From Marinomonas primoryensis (GTDB lineage Bacteria > Pseudomonadota > Gammaproteobacteria > Pseudomonadales > Marinomonadaceae): 64,000 bases of DNA. Within the stretch, counting starts at the first letter, position 1. Each line of letters starts with the position of its first letter. Where the stretch lies: NCBI RefSeq assembly GCF_013372285.1, contig NZ_CP054301.1:3438001-3502000 (forward strand), given 5' to 3'. Under the pieces are notes generated by a model, which worked only from the letters and a program-made list of their open reading frames with translations, did no database searches and was not told where the DNA came from. The translations under genes and the position numbers were made by a program. Shown one piece after another: positions 26,241 through 34,572 of the stretch.

Positions 26241-27608
26241 CTATTTTTTTACAAGTACCGGCCTAGGCCAGTTATCTTTGTTGGTTTGTCGCGCCCGGGC
26301 AAACGCTAGCTGCTTCTCGCCAACGTGCTTGGTAATGGTTGAACCTGCCGCAATCGTCGCGCCTTCCGCCACTTGCACTGGTGCAACCAATGACGTGTTG
26401 GAACCGATAAATACGTTATCGGCGACTTGAGTAAGATATTTATTCACACCATCGTAGTTACAGGTAATGGTACCTGCGCCGACGTTTACATTGGCACCCA
26501 TTTCAGTGTCACCAATGTAGCTTAAATGATTCACCTTGCTGCCTTCACCAATGATGGCTTTCTTAGTTTCAACAAAATTACCAATCTTCGCTTTATTAGC
26601 CAGTTGTGTACCTGGACGTAAACGTGCAAACGGCCCTATATCACAGGCTTCACCGATCTGACTTTCTTCAATTAACGTATTGCTTTTAATGATCGTATTG
26701 TTGCCAACACTGCAATTTTTAAGGTGGCAGTTTGGGCCGATTTCAACACCATCACCTAAAACGACATTACCTTCAAACACACAATTCACATCAATGATCA
26801 CGTCGTTACCCGTAATCAATTCACCGCGGACATCGATACGCGATGGGTCTAATAAAGTCGCACCGTTTTGCATCAAGGCAATGGCTTGTTGGTGTTGTAA
26901 TTCTCGCTCTAGTGCCGCCAGCTGAACACGGTCGTTTACACCCGCTACTTCGGCTTCGTTTTCTGGATTGACAGTAACAATATTAACGCCATCACGCGCG
27001 GCCATGGCAATCACATCGGTCAAATAGTATTCACCCTGTGCGTTATTGTTTGTTAGGGCAGCAAGCCAAGTTTGAAGATGATTATTTGGCGCCAGTAAAA
27101 TACCAGTGTTCACTTCTTTAATAGCAAGCTGGCTTTTAGACGCATCTTTCTGCTCAACAATGGCCGTCACTCGGCCTTGTTCATCACGTACAATACGTCC
27201 GTAACCCGTTGGGTTATCTAGAGAAATGGTTAACAAGACCAAAGTATTAGAAGTCGACAACATGGTCATTTTTTCTAATGTGCTGGCGCGAATGAGCGGT
27301 ACATCGCCATAAAGTGTCAGTGTTGCACCACCAGCTCGAAGAAAGGGGGCGACACGGCGTAAAGCATCGCCGGTTCCTTGAGGATTATTTTGCCAAACGA
27401 TATTGGCTGAAAAATCCTGACAATTGGCTTCAACTTGCTCGCCTTGATGACCTACGACTAGATGTAATTTGGATTCAGGTAAAGCACTTGCTGTTGTAAG
27501 AACTCGCCTAACCATGGCGATCCCGCCAATATTGTGTAGCACCTTAGAGAAGGCCGATTTCATTCGGCTACCCTTGCCAGCAGCAAGAATTACGATATCC
27601 TGAGTCAT
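26241..27608 (-). CDS. glmU: bifunctional GlcN-1-P acetyltransferase / GlcNAc-1-P uridyltransferase
   Basis: 455 residues. The N-terminal pyrophosphorylase domain has LAAGKGSRMKS (7-17) and YGDVPLI near 99. The C-terminal left-handed beta-helix has the acetyltransferase histidine region (GNFVETKK, LSYIGD) and ends NKDNWPRP. It makes UDP-GlcNAc, the precursor for peptidoglycan, LPS and the uronic acid pathway upstream in this window. The ATG at 27608 overlaps the TGA of a small upstream gene (ATGA). Confidence 0.98.
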   Translation of the reverse strand: MTQDIVILAAGKGSRMKSAFSKVLHNIGGIAMVRRVLTTASALPESKLHLVVGHQGEQVEANCQDFSANIVWQNNPQGTGDALRRVAPFLRAGGATLTLYGDVPLIRASTLEKMTMLSTSNTLVLLTISLDNPTGYGRIVRDEQGRVTAIVEQKDASKSQLAIKEVNTGILLAPNNHLQTWLAALTNNNAQGEYYLTDVIAMAARDGVNIVTVNPENEAEVAGVNDRVQLAALERELQHQQAIALMQNGATLLDPSRIDVRGELITGNDVIIDVNCVFEGNVVLGDGVEIGPNCHLKNCSVGNNTIIKSNTLIEESQIGEACDIGPFARLRPGTQLANKAKIGNFVETKKAIIGEGSKVNHLSYIGDTEMGANVNVGAGTITCNYDGVNKYLTQVADNVFIGSNTSLVAPVQVAEGATIAAGSTITKHVGEKQLAFARARQTNKDNWPRPVLVKK

Positions 27609-27844
27609 GAAGCGTCCTTGTATGGTGTTTTGAAATTATGAATAAATAGAGAATGGCGCTTATTAGACCTTTTTGCCAAAATCGCCACAACCCAAATTGT
27701 CAAAAATAAAATGACAATTTTTAAAAAGGAGCAATAGAACTCTGATTCATAATATTTCAAAGAGGCTGAGTAATAAGGATTGTCAGGAAATAGTCTGCTA
27801 TATCGATTAACGAATCGATCTAATCGTATCTTGCCGCTAGACAT
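27605..27844 (-). CDS. small single-pass membrane protein of unknown function
   Basis: 79 residues from the ATG at 27844, preceded by a TTTAGGTG ribosome-binding site. One hydrophobic helix (LKIVILFLTIWVVAILA, near residues 41-57) is followed by a basic tail, giving a likely N-out/C-in orientation. The stop overlaps the glmU start as ATGA, which argues for a real, translationally coupled gene. No family was recognised. A longer reading would begin at 27883 and would run into the leader of the divergent PPOX gene. Confidence 0.5.
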   Translation of the reverse strand: MSSGKIRLDRFVNRYSRLFPDNPYYSASLKYYESEFYCSFLKIVILFLTIWVVAILAKRSNKRHSLFIHNFKTPYKDAS

Positions 27845-27928
27845 TGAACACCTAAATAACTTGCCATTCACATGCACAAACAAACTATAATGAGAATTAA
27901 TTACATTATTAAAAAGAGCTTTATTGGC

Positions 27929-28483
27929 ATGAGTAAAATCACCAACCTAACGCAACTCACTGAACGCTATAGCGAAGTGCATCCTTTAGCATTAATCAAA
28001 GAAATTGATGTGGTCGAACAGCACGCGGCGACATTTATTCAGAACTGTCCGTTTGTTATTCTTTCGACAGCGGACAAAAATGGATTCGCTGATGTCTCGC
28101 CTCGTGGCGGAGACGCTGGGTTTATAAAGGTTTTGGATGCAAAAACCATCGCCTTTGCAGATTCTGCAGGCAACAACCGTTTGGACAGTTTGCGTAACAT
28201 AGTAGAAAGACCAGACATCGGTATGCTTTTCATGATTCCTGGCATTGGAGAAGTCGTACGCATTAAAGGAACAGCCAGTTTACATACAGATGACGAACTA
28301 CTGAATTTGTTTGCTAACAATAAGAAGCCACCTAAACTGGTCGTTAAAATAAGCATACATAAACTCCTGTTTCATTGCCCAAAAGCCATCGCTATTGCCA
28401 AGCTTTGGAGTGAAGACAATAAAGTGGATCGTTCATTCCTTCCGTCACTATTGCGTATTATTGAAGACCAAGTTCAGAAGTAG
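27929..28483 (+). CDS. FMN-binding pyridoxamine 5'-phosphate oxidase-family protein
   Basis: 184 residues from the ATG at 27929. VILSTADKNGFADVSPRGGDAGF (split-barrel strand and FMN phosphate loop), NRLDSLRNI and VRIKGTA follow the PPOX subfamily typified by DR2398/MSMEG_1061. It probably reduces or binds a flavin-dependent substrate; the reaction is unknown. The start is uncertain: in-frame ATGs at 27872 and 27890 exist but have poor ribosome sites. It shares a bidirectional terminator with the LysR gene. Confidence 0.85.
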   Translation: MSKITNLTQLTERYSEVHPLALIKEIDVVEQHAATFIQNCPFVILSTADKNGFADVSPRGGDAGFIKVLDAKTIAFADSAGNNRLDSLRNIVERPDIGMLFMIPGIGEVVRIKGTASLHTDDELLNLFANNKKPPKLVVKISIHKLLFHCPKAIAIAKLWSEDNKVDRSFLPSLLRIIEDQVQK

Positions 28484-28543
28484 CATTTCCATTTTCTGCT
28501 CAAACCCCTCTATTTTGTCAAAACCATTTTTCTTTAAAATAAA

Positions 28544-28564
28544 AAAGCCGCGATATGCGGCTTT
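28544..28564. terminator. bidirectional rho-independent terminator
   Basis: AAAGCCGC-GATAT-GCGGCTTT stem-loop with an A-run before and a T-rich tract after it, between the convergent PPOX (+) and LysR (-) genes. Confidence 0.85.
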
Positions 28565-28592
28565 CTCTTTTTTGGGGTTCTTTTGCTTTTGA

Positions 28593-29522
28593 TTAAGGCG
28601 TAAGCGGCGATGGAGAAAGAGCAGAACGTCTAGGGCAAGCATTGCATTCCGCCTGAAGAAGTTCTACCAAAAGACGCGTCGCTGGACCGGTTCGCTCCCC
28701 TTTACCGAAGATGGCATACATGTGAAAGCTACGCTCGCTACCAGAGATTAATCTCAATTTTTTGAGTTTTCCACTTTGCAGTGCGTATTCCAAATCGGCC
28801 TTTGGTAGCCACGCAAAGCCAATGCCACTGGTGACTATTTCTAAAGCAGACTGCACGCTAGATACGGTCCAACGACGATCAGTACCCAGCCACCCAGCGT
28901 CAATTGAACTCTCGGATGCCGAGTCTCGTATGACAATTTGTAACTCTCGACTTAAGCGTTCGTTGTTAATCGGGTCAGCTTCTTTATGCAATAGATGACT
29001 CGTGGCCGCCACAGCGATCATTTCAACTTCCACAATCGGATCGGCAAGGTAACCTTTAGGTACGATTGAACTGAGTACCAAATCTGGACTTCCTTTTCGG
29101 AGTGCTTCTTCACCGCCACTAAGCACGGCTTCTTTCAACTGCACCTGTGTCCCTTGGCTTTGTGGCTCAAAGGCTTTTAAAGCACGCAATAGAGCGGGAG
29201 TCGGAAATGCCTGATCAACCACTAGCTCCAACTCTGGCTCCCAACCCTGTCCCAACGTATGAGCAAGCGCTTCTAAATCTACCGCTTCCTTTATTAAATG
29301 GCGTGAACGGCGCAATAACACTTCACCGCGCTCTGTCAGCTTCGCTTTTCGCCCTTCAATGATTAATAAAGGATAACCTAGCTGCTCTTGCAGTTTTGCC
29401 ACGGTATAACTGACCGAAGACTGACTTTTATGGAGCGCTTCTGCCGCTTGAGCGAACCCCCCTTTATCGACAACACATTGCAATACACGCCATTGCTCTA
29501 GGGTGACTCTTGGGGCTTTCAT
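28593..29522 (-). CDS. LysR-family transcriptional regulator
   Basis: 309 residues. The N-terminal winged helix (about residues 7-66) has the LysR recognition pattern AAEALHKSQSSVSYTVAKLQ. A type 2 periplasmic-binding-like effector domain follows. It is divergent from azoR, with a 169-base intergenic space, the usual arrangement for a LysR regulator and its target. The effector, possibly a quinone or electrophile, is inferred from the neighbour only. Confidence 0.93.
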   Translation of the reverse strand: MKAPRVTLEQWRVLQCVVDKGGFAQAAEALHKSQSSVSYTVAKLQEQLGYPLLIIEGRKAKLTERGEVLLRRSRHLIKEAVDLEALAHTLGQGWEPELELVVDQAFPTPALLRALKAFEPQSQGTQVQLKEAVLSGGEEALRKGSPDLVLSSIVPKGYLADPIVEVEMIAVAATSHLLHKEADPINNERLSRELQIVIRDSASESSIDAGWLGTDRRWTVSSVQSALEIVTSGIGFAWLPKADLEYALQSGKLKKLRLISGSERSFHMYAIFGKGERTGPATRLLVELLQAECNACPRRSALSPSPLTP

Positions 29523-29691
29523 GGCCGCTCTCTTTAAATTGGGAATACAGGAAGAACAAAGTATCGTATTTTTCGATCAATATCCTCAAGAAAAGTCACT
29601 TTTTTATCTAAAAAATTGGATATATGATGATTTCACTATCAAGTAACCAAGCCACATAGGCTTAATACATTATTATTGGGAATTTATTACA

Positions 29692-30285
29692 ATGACGACT
29701 TTATTACGTATTGACTCTAGCGCTTCCGGCGAAAACTCAAAATCACGCCAACTAGCGAACGAATTCATTGAAAAATGGTTAGCAAAAAATCCTGACGGAA
29801 ACGTGGTTGTGCGTGATGTTGATGCCAACCCACTACCACATTTCACTAGCGAAACATTGGGCGCCTTATTTACACCGGAAGAAAACCGTTCCGCAGAACA
29901 AAAAGCAATTGTTGCGATTGGAGATGAGCTGATTAATGAACTCGAAGCCGCGGATGTTGTCACCGTTTCAGCGCCTATGTACAACTTTGGTATCCCTTCT
30001 ACGCTGAAGTCTTATTTTGACTATATTGCTCGCGCTGGACGTACCTTTAAATACACAGAAACCGGACCTGTTGGCTTATTGAATAAAGACGCCTACGTGT
30101 TTGTAGCAAGCGGTAGTTTTTTGGCCGAAACACCAATGGATCACCAAGTGCCCTACCTAAATACATTCTTAGGTTTTATTGGCATCACCGTAAAAGAAAC
30201 CTTTATTGCTGGCGGCCAAGCATTGGGCGAACCAGGTGAAGAATCTTTCAACAATGCAAAAGCGCAAATCGCGGTTGCTGTTTAA
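29692..30285 (+). CDS. azoR: FMN-dependent NADH-azoreductase / quinone reductase
   Basis: 197 residues, flavodoxin-like fold. LLRIDSSASGENSKSRQLA binds the FMN phosphate. SAPMYNFGIPSTLKSYFDYIARAGRTF is the conserved AzoR block around residues 98-124, followed by VASGS. It performs two-electron reduction of quinones and azo compounds in the cytosol. It is monocistronic, divergent from a LysR regulator, and ends at a strong terminator. Confidence 0.95.
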   Translation: MTTLLRIDSSASGENSKSRQLANEFIEKWLAKNPDGNVVVRDVDANPLPHFTSETLGALFTPEENRSAEQKAIVAIGDELINELEAADVVTVSAPMYNFGIPSTLKSYFDYIARAGRTFKYTETGPVGLLNKDAYVFVASGSFLAETPMDHQVPYLNTFLGFIGITVKETFIAGGQALGEPGEESFNNAKAQIAVAV

Positions 30286-30317
30286 TTCCGACCTGATTAC
30301 CTTTACAGGTTGACCGA

Positions 30318-30343
30318 AACCGATTAGAACCTTCTAATCGGTT
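30318..30343 (+). terminator. rho-independent terminator of azoR
   Basis: AACCGATTAGAA and TTCTAATCGGTT arms with a very short loop followed by TTTTT, 33 bases after the azoR stop codon. Confidence 0.9.
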
Positions 30344-30398
30344 TTTTTGCATAGATTTACATCATGACGCCAACACCCGTAGATACTTATAAGTCCTT

Positions 30399-30430
30399 GT
30401 TGGATCACGGTCGTACCTCTCTCATCCAAC
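30399..30430 (+). repeat. REP-like palindrome, GTTGGAT type
   Basis: GTTGGAT/ATCCAAC arms around a loop with ACCTCTCTC, followed by CTAC as in the other REPs. Both arms differ from the GCCGGAT and GTCAGAT types in a matched way. Confidence 0.6.
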
Positions 30431-30463
30431 CTACAAGAACATCATAAATTCGACACTCCGTAG

Positions 30464-30497
30464 GTCAGATAAGACGAGGCACGAGGCGTGATCTGAC
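30464..30497 (-). repeat. REP palindrome, GTCAGAT type
   Basis: GTCAGAT/ATCTGAC arms with a GACGAGGCACGAGGCG loop. It lies on the 3' side of the second RAYT gene. Confidence 0.85.
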
Positions 30498-30591
30498 GGT
30501 TAACGATGACCTGCAAGAACGCCACATCACGCTGCGCTAATGATGCCCTATGAAACCCTAGAATCAAACCACCGCCCCGTAGGTCTTGTAG

Positions 30592-30625
30592 GTCAGATTA
30601 GCCGAGGCACGAGACGTGATCTGAC
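30592..30625 (-). repeat. REP palindrome, GTCAGAT type
   Basis: GTCAGAT/ATCTGAC arms ending 13 bases from the stop codon of the second RAYT gene. Confidence 0.85.
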
Positions 30626-30638
30626 GATGTTTATGCGC

Positions 30639-31127
30639 TCATGGTAGCTCTAACAAACCATTCCAATGAATATCAAACAATCCTAACTTAACATCGCGAT
30701 GAAAACTTGAATACGGCCAATCACGTGTTGATAAAACGTAACCATGTTTGACGGGATTTAAATAACAATAATGGATATGGGCTCTCAAATCGTCACCTGA
30801 CTTGATCTCATGCTCCCAAAAACGACCTTGCCAAACACTTTCCTTGTCATGCATTCTTTCTTTTAATTTTTTGGTGAACAACATCTTAATCAACTGCCAC
30901 CGTAGGGAAAAAGCATTATCTCCCTCCGGCAACCGCCAAATTGCATGAATATGATCTGGCAAAACCACCCACGCAATAATATCAAATGGCCGCTTCGATT
31001 TAACATGACGGACACACTCACGCAAAAGATCAACATGATCAACCAGCACAGAAGAGTGGCGATCCCTCAACGTCACCGTAAAGAAAAACGTACCACCAAA
31101 ACGCTTACTTCTAATGTACCTAGGCAT
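30639..31127 (-). CDS. REP-associated tyrosine transposase (RAYT), copy 2
   Basis: 162 residues from the ATG at 31127, with GGAGG five bases upstream. The HUH motif (PDHIHAIW) and tyrosine segment (HYCYLNPVKHG) match the RAYT family, and most residues are shared with copy 1 at 23321. The surrounding REPs have GTCAGAT arms, not GCCGGAT. The sequence ACATCACGCTGCGCTAATGA occurs on both sides (about 30524-30543 and 31173-31192), so the gene sits inside a repeated context like copy 1. Confidence 0.95.
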   Translation of the reverse strand: MPRYIRSKRFGGTFFFTVTLRDRHSSVLVDHVDLLRECVRHVKSKRPFDIIAWVVLPDHIHAIWRLPEGDNAFSLRWQLIKMLFTKKLKERMHDKESVWQGRFWEHEIKSGDDLRAHIHYCYLNPVKHGYVLSTRDWPYSSFHRDVKLGLFDIHWNGLLELP

Positions 31128-31240
31128 CCATGCCTCCTTCAAAAAATCACAAACCAACAAACCTAAAACGGCACATCACGCTGCGCTAATGATGCCCTAC
31201 AAAAACTCACCACCTCATCCAGCACCAACCCACCTCGTAG

Positions 31241-31273
31241 GTCAGATTAGCCGAGGAACGGGCGTGATCTGAC
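31241..31273 (-). repeat. REP palindrome, GTCAGAT type (first tandem unit)
   Basis: GTCAGAT/ATCTGAC arms with a loop one base shorter than the next copy. It lies upstream of the second RAYT gene. Confidence 0.85.
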
Positions 31274-31375
31274 GGCTAAGTCGTCAACGGCATTACCTTC
31301 GAACAAGAGCCCTTCGTTCATCATGCCCTACAAAAACCACCCACCCACCTCATCCAACACCAACCCACCTCGTAG

Positions 31376-31409
31376 GTCAGATTAGCCGAGGAACGAGGCG
31401 TGATCTGAC
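31376..31409 (-). repeat. REP palindrome, GTCAGAT type (second tandem unit)
   Basis: GTCAGAT/ATCTGAC arms; same orientation as the other three GTCAGAT-type copies. Confidence 0.85.
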
Positions 31410-31551
31410 GGCTAAGCCGTCAACAGCATTACCTTCGAACAAGAGCCACTTCGTTCATGATGCCCTACGAAAACCACCCACCACGAAATCACCAACAACA
31501 TTACCCAACCCTTAGATCTTATAAGGCGAAGAACGAACAAAAGTATATCTA

Positions 31552-33714
31552 TTAAAGCCCGTTGGCTTTCAGTGCAATACGCTTACGCTGTACATCTACC
31601 TCTAAAACCGTCACGTTTACCACTTGACCAACACGCACAAAATCTCGTGGATCTTTCACAAATCGGTTTGCTAACTGTGAAATATGAATCAATCCATCTT
31701 GATGCACACCGAGGTCAACAAAAGCGCCAAACGCCGCCACATTCGTCACAACACCTTCTAGCGTCATCCCTTCTTGTACATCCTCAAGCTTCTGCACGCT
31801 TTGGTCGAAAGAAGCATATTGGAATTCTGGTCGAGGATCTCGTCCCGGCTTTGCTAACTCGGTCAAAATATCGGAATAGGTAAAATCACCGGCTTGAGCA
31901 AAGCTTGGCGCCAATTGCCTTAGTTGCTGTAACGCGCCATTATTGTTTAGTAAATCATGCGCTTTTAAAGATAAATGCGCGGCCATATGTTTAACAAGCT
32001 CATAAGACTCAGGATGAACACCAGATTGATCCAATGCCTCTTTACCGTTCAGTATTCTTAAAAAGCCAGCGCATTGCTCAAAACACTTATCGCCAATACC
32101 TTTGATTTTTAACAGCTCAGTACGAGACTCTATACGCCCTTTTTGCTGACGATAATCCACGATATTTTGCGCCAAGCGATGGGTTAAACCAGACACGTAG
32201 GATAATAAAGACACTGACGCGAGATTAATGTCCACACCCACCTTATTTACGCAATCTTCTACGACATTGGCTAAGGATTTGGACAACTGAGAGACTTTGA
32301 CATCGTGCTGATACTGGCCCACCCCAATAGCCTGAGGATCGATCTTCACCAACTCTGCAAGCGGGTCTTGAAAACGTCGAGCAATAGAAACGGCGCCGCG
32401 AATGGTGACGTCTAAGTCCGGAAACTCCTGAATCGCAATAGGAGACGCCGAATACACAGAAGCGCCTGCTTCGCTGACCACCACGGTACGACAATCTAGG
32501 TTTGACTCAGTAATGAGCGTTCTGATTAGCGCTTCAGTCTCCCGTGAGGCCGTACCATTGCCAATCGCGACCCAGCCAATATTGTGTTTATGAATCAACT
32601 GGGAAAGTACCCCATTCGCTTCTTGAACACGGTTCTGAGGCCCATGAGGATATATAACATCATGATCTAGCAAACCACCCTGCTCATCGATCACCGCCAA
32701 TTTAACCCCATTACGAAAGCCAGGGTCGACACCCAATACACGATAGGCACCTGCAGGCGCCGCCATTAATAAGTCTTGAAGGTTATCGGAAAATACTTGA
32801 ATAGCGCCACCTTCCGCCCGCTCTTTAAGTTGAGAAAGAACATCCGTTTCTAATTTAGGAAGCAGCTTATTTTCCCAAGCAATGTTTAAATATCGACGCT
32901 GTAAAGAAGATATTCGCTGAGAGCCTAGTTCCGTCGTATCAAACATTTGATTGAGATGAGGGAATACTAATGCGTCAGGGTAATTTTTTTCGCCTTTCAA
33001 GGAAACGCTTAGTTTTAATATTGATTCTTTTTTTCCTCTAAATAGAGCGAGTAAACGATGAGGAGGCACCTTACTTATACCCTCTTGATAATCAAAGTAA
33101 TCTCTAAACTTTTCACCTTGTTCTTTTTTACCCCGTAAAACACGGCTGGTTAACACGCCATTTTTGAGTAACTCAATACGCCCTTGCTTTAAAACATCGC
33201 TGTCGTTCGAAATGGCTTCGTTTAGTATTTCAGTTGCCCCGGCTAACGCTAACTCAGCAGAAACTATGACCTTATTCTGCCTACACCATGCCTCAATAGC
33301 AGACACGCTATCAGACCACTGCCCTGCCCATATCTGCGCTGCCAAGGGCTGAAGCCCTTGCTCTTTTGCTTCATCCGCTTTTGTCTTACGCGCTTTTTTA
33401 AAGGGTGAATACAAATCTTCTAGTTCATTTTTAGAAATGGCGTTTTGTATTTTTTTTCTTATTACATCCGAGACACTAGAATCTTCTGCCAGCAAAGAAA
33501 GAATACTTTCTTTACGTTTTTTTAATTCAGTTAAATACTGCCATCTATCATAAAAAGAGCGTAAATCAATATCACTCATCCCCCCTGTGTTTTCTTTTCT
33601 GTATCGAGCGATGAAGGGCACTGTCGCCCCTTCTTCAAATAATTGGATAATATTATCGCCGTACTTTTTTAATATAGAAAACTCTAGGCTTAAGTTATCA
33701 GATATAGAATTCAT
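31552..33714 (-). CDS. tex: Tex-family RNA-binding transcription accessory protein
   Basis: 720 residues. The N-terminal helical domain has VPFIARYRKE (about 32-41). A YqgF/RNase H-like domain starts at VLGVDPGFRNGVKLAVID. Helix-hairpin-helix segments lie around SYVSGLTHRLAQNIV and KIKGIGDKCFEQCAGFLR, and a C-terminal S1 domain (GVVTNVAAFGAFVDLGVHQDG) ends the protein. It is a conserved nucleic acid-binding protein linked to transcription and RNA turnover. The length is slightly under the usual 770 or so residues. It is monocistronic. Confidence 0.96.
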   Translation of the reverse strand: MNSISDNLSLEFSILKKYGDNIIQLFEEGATVPFIARYRKENTGGMSDIDLRSFYDRWQYLTELKKRKESILSLLAEDSSVSDVIRKKIQNAISKNELEDLYSPFKKARKTKADEAKEQGLQPLAAQIWAGQWSDSVSAIEAWCRQNKVIVSAELALAGATEILNEAISNDSDVLKQGRIELLKNGVLTSRVLRGKKEQGEKFRDYFDYQEGISKVPPHRLLALFRGKKESILKLSVSLKGEKNYPDALVFPHLNQMFDTTELGSQRISSLQRRYLNIAWENKLLPKLETDVLSQLKERAEGGAIQVFSDNLQDLLMAAPAGAYRVLGVDPGFRNGVKLAVIDEQGGLLDHDVIYPHGPQNRVQEANGVLSQLIHKHNIGWVAIGNGTASRETEALIRTLITESNLDCRTVVVSEAGASVYSASPIAIQEFPDLDVTIRGAVSIARRFQDPLAELVKIDPQAIGVGQYQHDVKVSQLSKSLANVVEDCVNKVGVDINLASVSLLSYVSGLTHRLAQNIVDYRQQKGRIESRTELLKIKGIGDKCFEQCAGFLRILNGKEALDQSGVHPESYELVKHMAAHLSLKAHDLLNNNGALQQLRQLAPSFAQAGDFTYSDILTELAKPGRDPRPEFQYASFDQSVQKLEDVQEGMTLEGVVTNVAAFGAFVDLGVHQDGLIHISQLANRFVKDPRDFVRVGQVVNVTVLEVDVQRKRIALKANGL

Positions 33715-34084
33715 TCATTACCCTATTATTTACACTTTTCTAACCATTTAGACACGTTATTTGATTAGCATATTAGGTTGTTTTTTATTAGAATCCCCAC
33801 ACAAACTTGAAATAGTATAAAATCAAGCCACAATGTATTGATAGTAATTCAATGTTTTTAAAGATATGAATTAATACTCAATGTGTAATACACGATAAAA
33901 CACTACTTTTTTCTCTGGTTAAGATTCACAGTCAGTCATGAAAGCGTTTTATTTTTACACTTCTGGAAATTCGAATGTATTAATTTTAACACACCACTGA
34001 GTGTAAAGGATGGATCTCTTTTTCAGTGCAGGACCAACCAGTTTTTAAGAGACAACCAGTTCTTAACAGATAAAGGGGACACCA
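33715..34084. promoter_or_regulatory. intergenic control region between tex and the H-NS-like gene
   Basis: 370 AT-rich bases serving divergent genes. An imperfect direct repeat, CAACCAGTTTTTAAGA (34035-34050) and CAACCAGTTCTTAACAGA (34053-34070), lies directly upstream of the H-NS-like ribosome site. GTGTAATACAC near 33880-33890 is a short palindrome. Promoter hexamers are not clear enough to mark. Confidence 0.4.
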
Positions 34085-34483
34085 ATGAGTTTATTACTAG
34101 AATTAGCAGGCAATAAAGCAAAAGCACGCGCAGCCGCAAAAGAGTTGAGCGTAGCACAACTTGAAAACCTAATTGCTGGCTTCAACAACGCGCTTGAAAA
34201 AGCCAAAGAAGAAGCAGCAGCGTACGATGCAGAGCTTGCACTTAAATCTGCTCGTGCAGAAGAAATTGCAAACCTAATCGCTAAAAGCGGCCTAACCATG
34301 GAAGAAGTAGCCTTGCTAACCACTCCTAAAGCTGGCGCAGCAAAAGGCAAAACGGTTGAGCCAAAATATCGCCTAACCGTTGAAGGCGAAACACATGAGT
34401 GGACTGGCCGTGGCCGTACACCGAAAGTATTCCAAGCGTATTTTGATGCGGGTAATAGCCGTGATAGCGTAGAAATTAAATAA
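34085..34483 (+). CDS. H-NS-family nucleoid-associated protein
   Basis: 132 residues. The N-terminal half is an alanine/glutamate-rich coiled coil (about 20-75) for oligomerisation. The C-terminal domain has KYRLTVEGETHEWTGRGRTP (about 95-114), the H-NS DNA-binding fold with the R-G-R minor-groove loop. It would bind AT-rich DNA; the AT-rich polysaccharide locus in this window is a typical target, by inference. It has a strong AAAGGGG ribosome site, is monocistronic and ends at a terminator. The coding sequence is alanine-rich with optimal-looking codons, suggesting high expression. Confidence 0.9.
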   Translation: MSLLLELAGNKAKARAAAKELSVAQLENLIAGFNNALEKAKEEAAAYDAELALKSARAEEIANLIAKSGLTMEEVALLTTPKAGAAKGKTVEPKYRLTVEGETHEWTGRGRTPKVFQAYFDAGNSRDSVEIK

Positions 34484-34511
34484 CTTTTTATTTCTAGCAT
34501 CATGAAAAATA

Positions 34512-34538
34512 AAAAAGCGACTAATTAAGTCGCTTTTT
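34512..34538. terminator. bidirectional rho-independent terminator
   Basis: AAAAAGCGACT-AATTA-AGTCGCTTTTT stem-loop between convergent H-NS-like (+) and trmB (-) genes, 28 bases after the former. Confidence 0.92.
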
Positions 34539-34572
34539 TATTTTCTGTAACTTAAGTGCTTACTTATAAGCT

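Larger units (their letters stand above)
31191..31463. repeat. tandem repeat of about 135 bases carrying a REP
   Basis: ATGCCCTACAAAAAC, a CACCTCATCCA stretch, GTAGGTCAGATTAGCCGAGG, CATTACCTTCGAACAAGAGC and TTCGTTCAT recur in the same order beginning near 31191 and 31323, with the start of a third unit near 31459. Small indels separate the units. The tract fills most of the space between the RAYT gene and tex. Confidence 0.8.

Noticed and set aside
34063..34503. 146-codon antisense frame over the H-NS-like gene
   Set aside because: It mirrors the alanine-rich coding sequence of the real gene and runs into the terminator; serine/alanine-rich shadow with no ribosome site.
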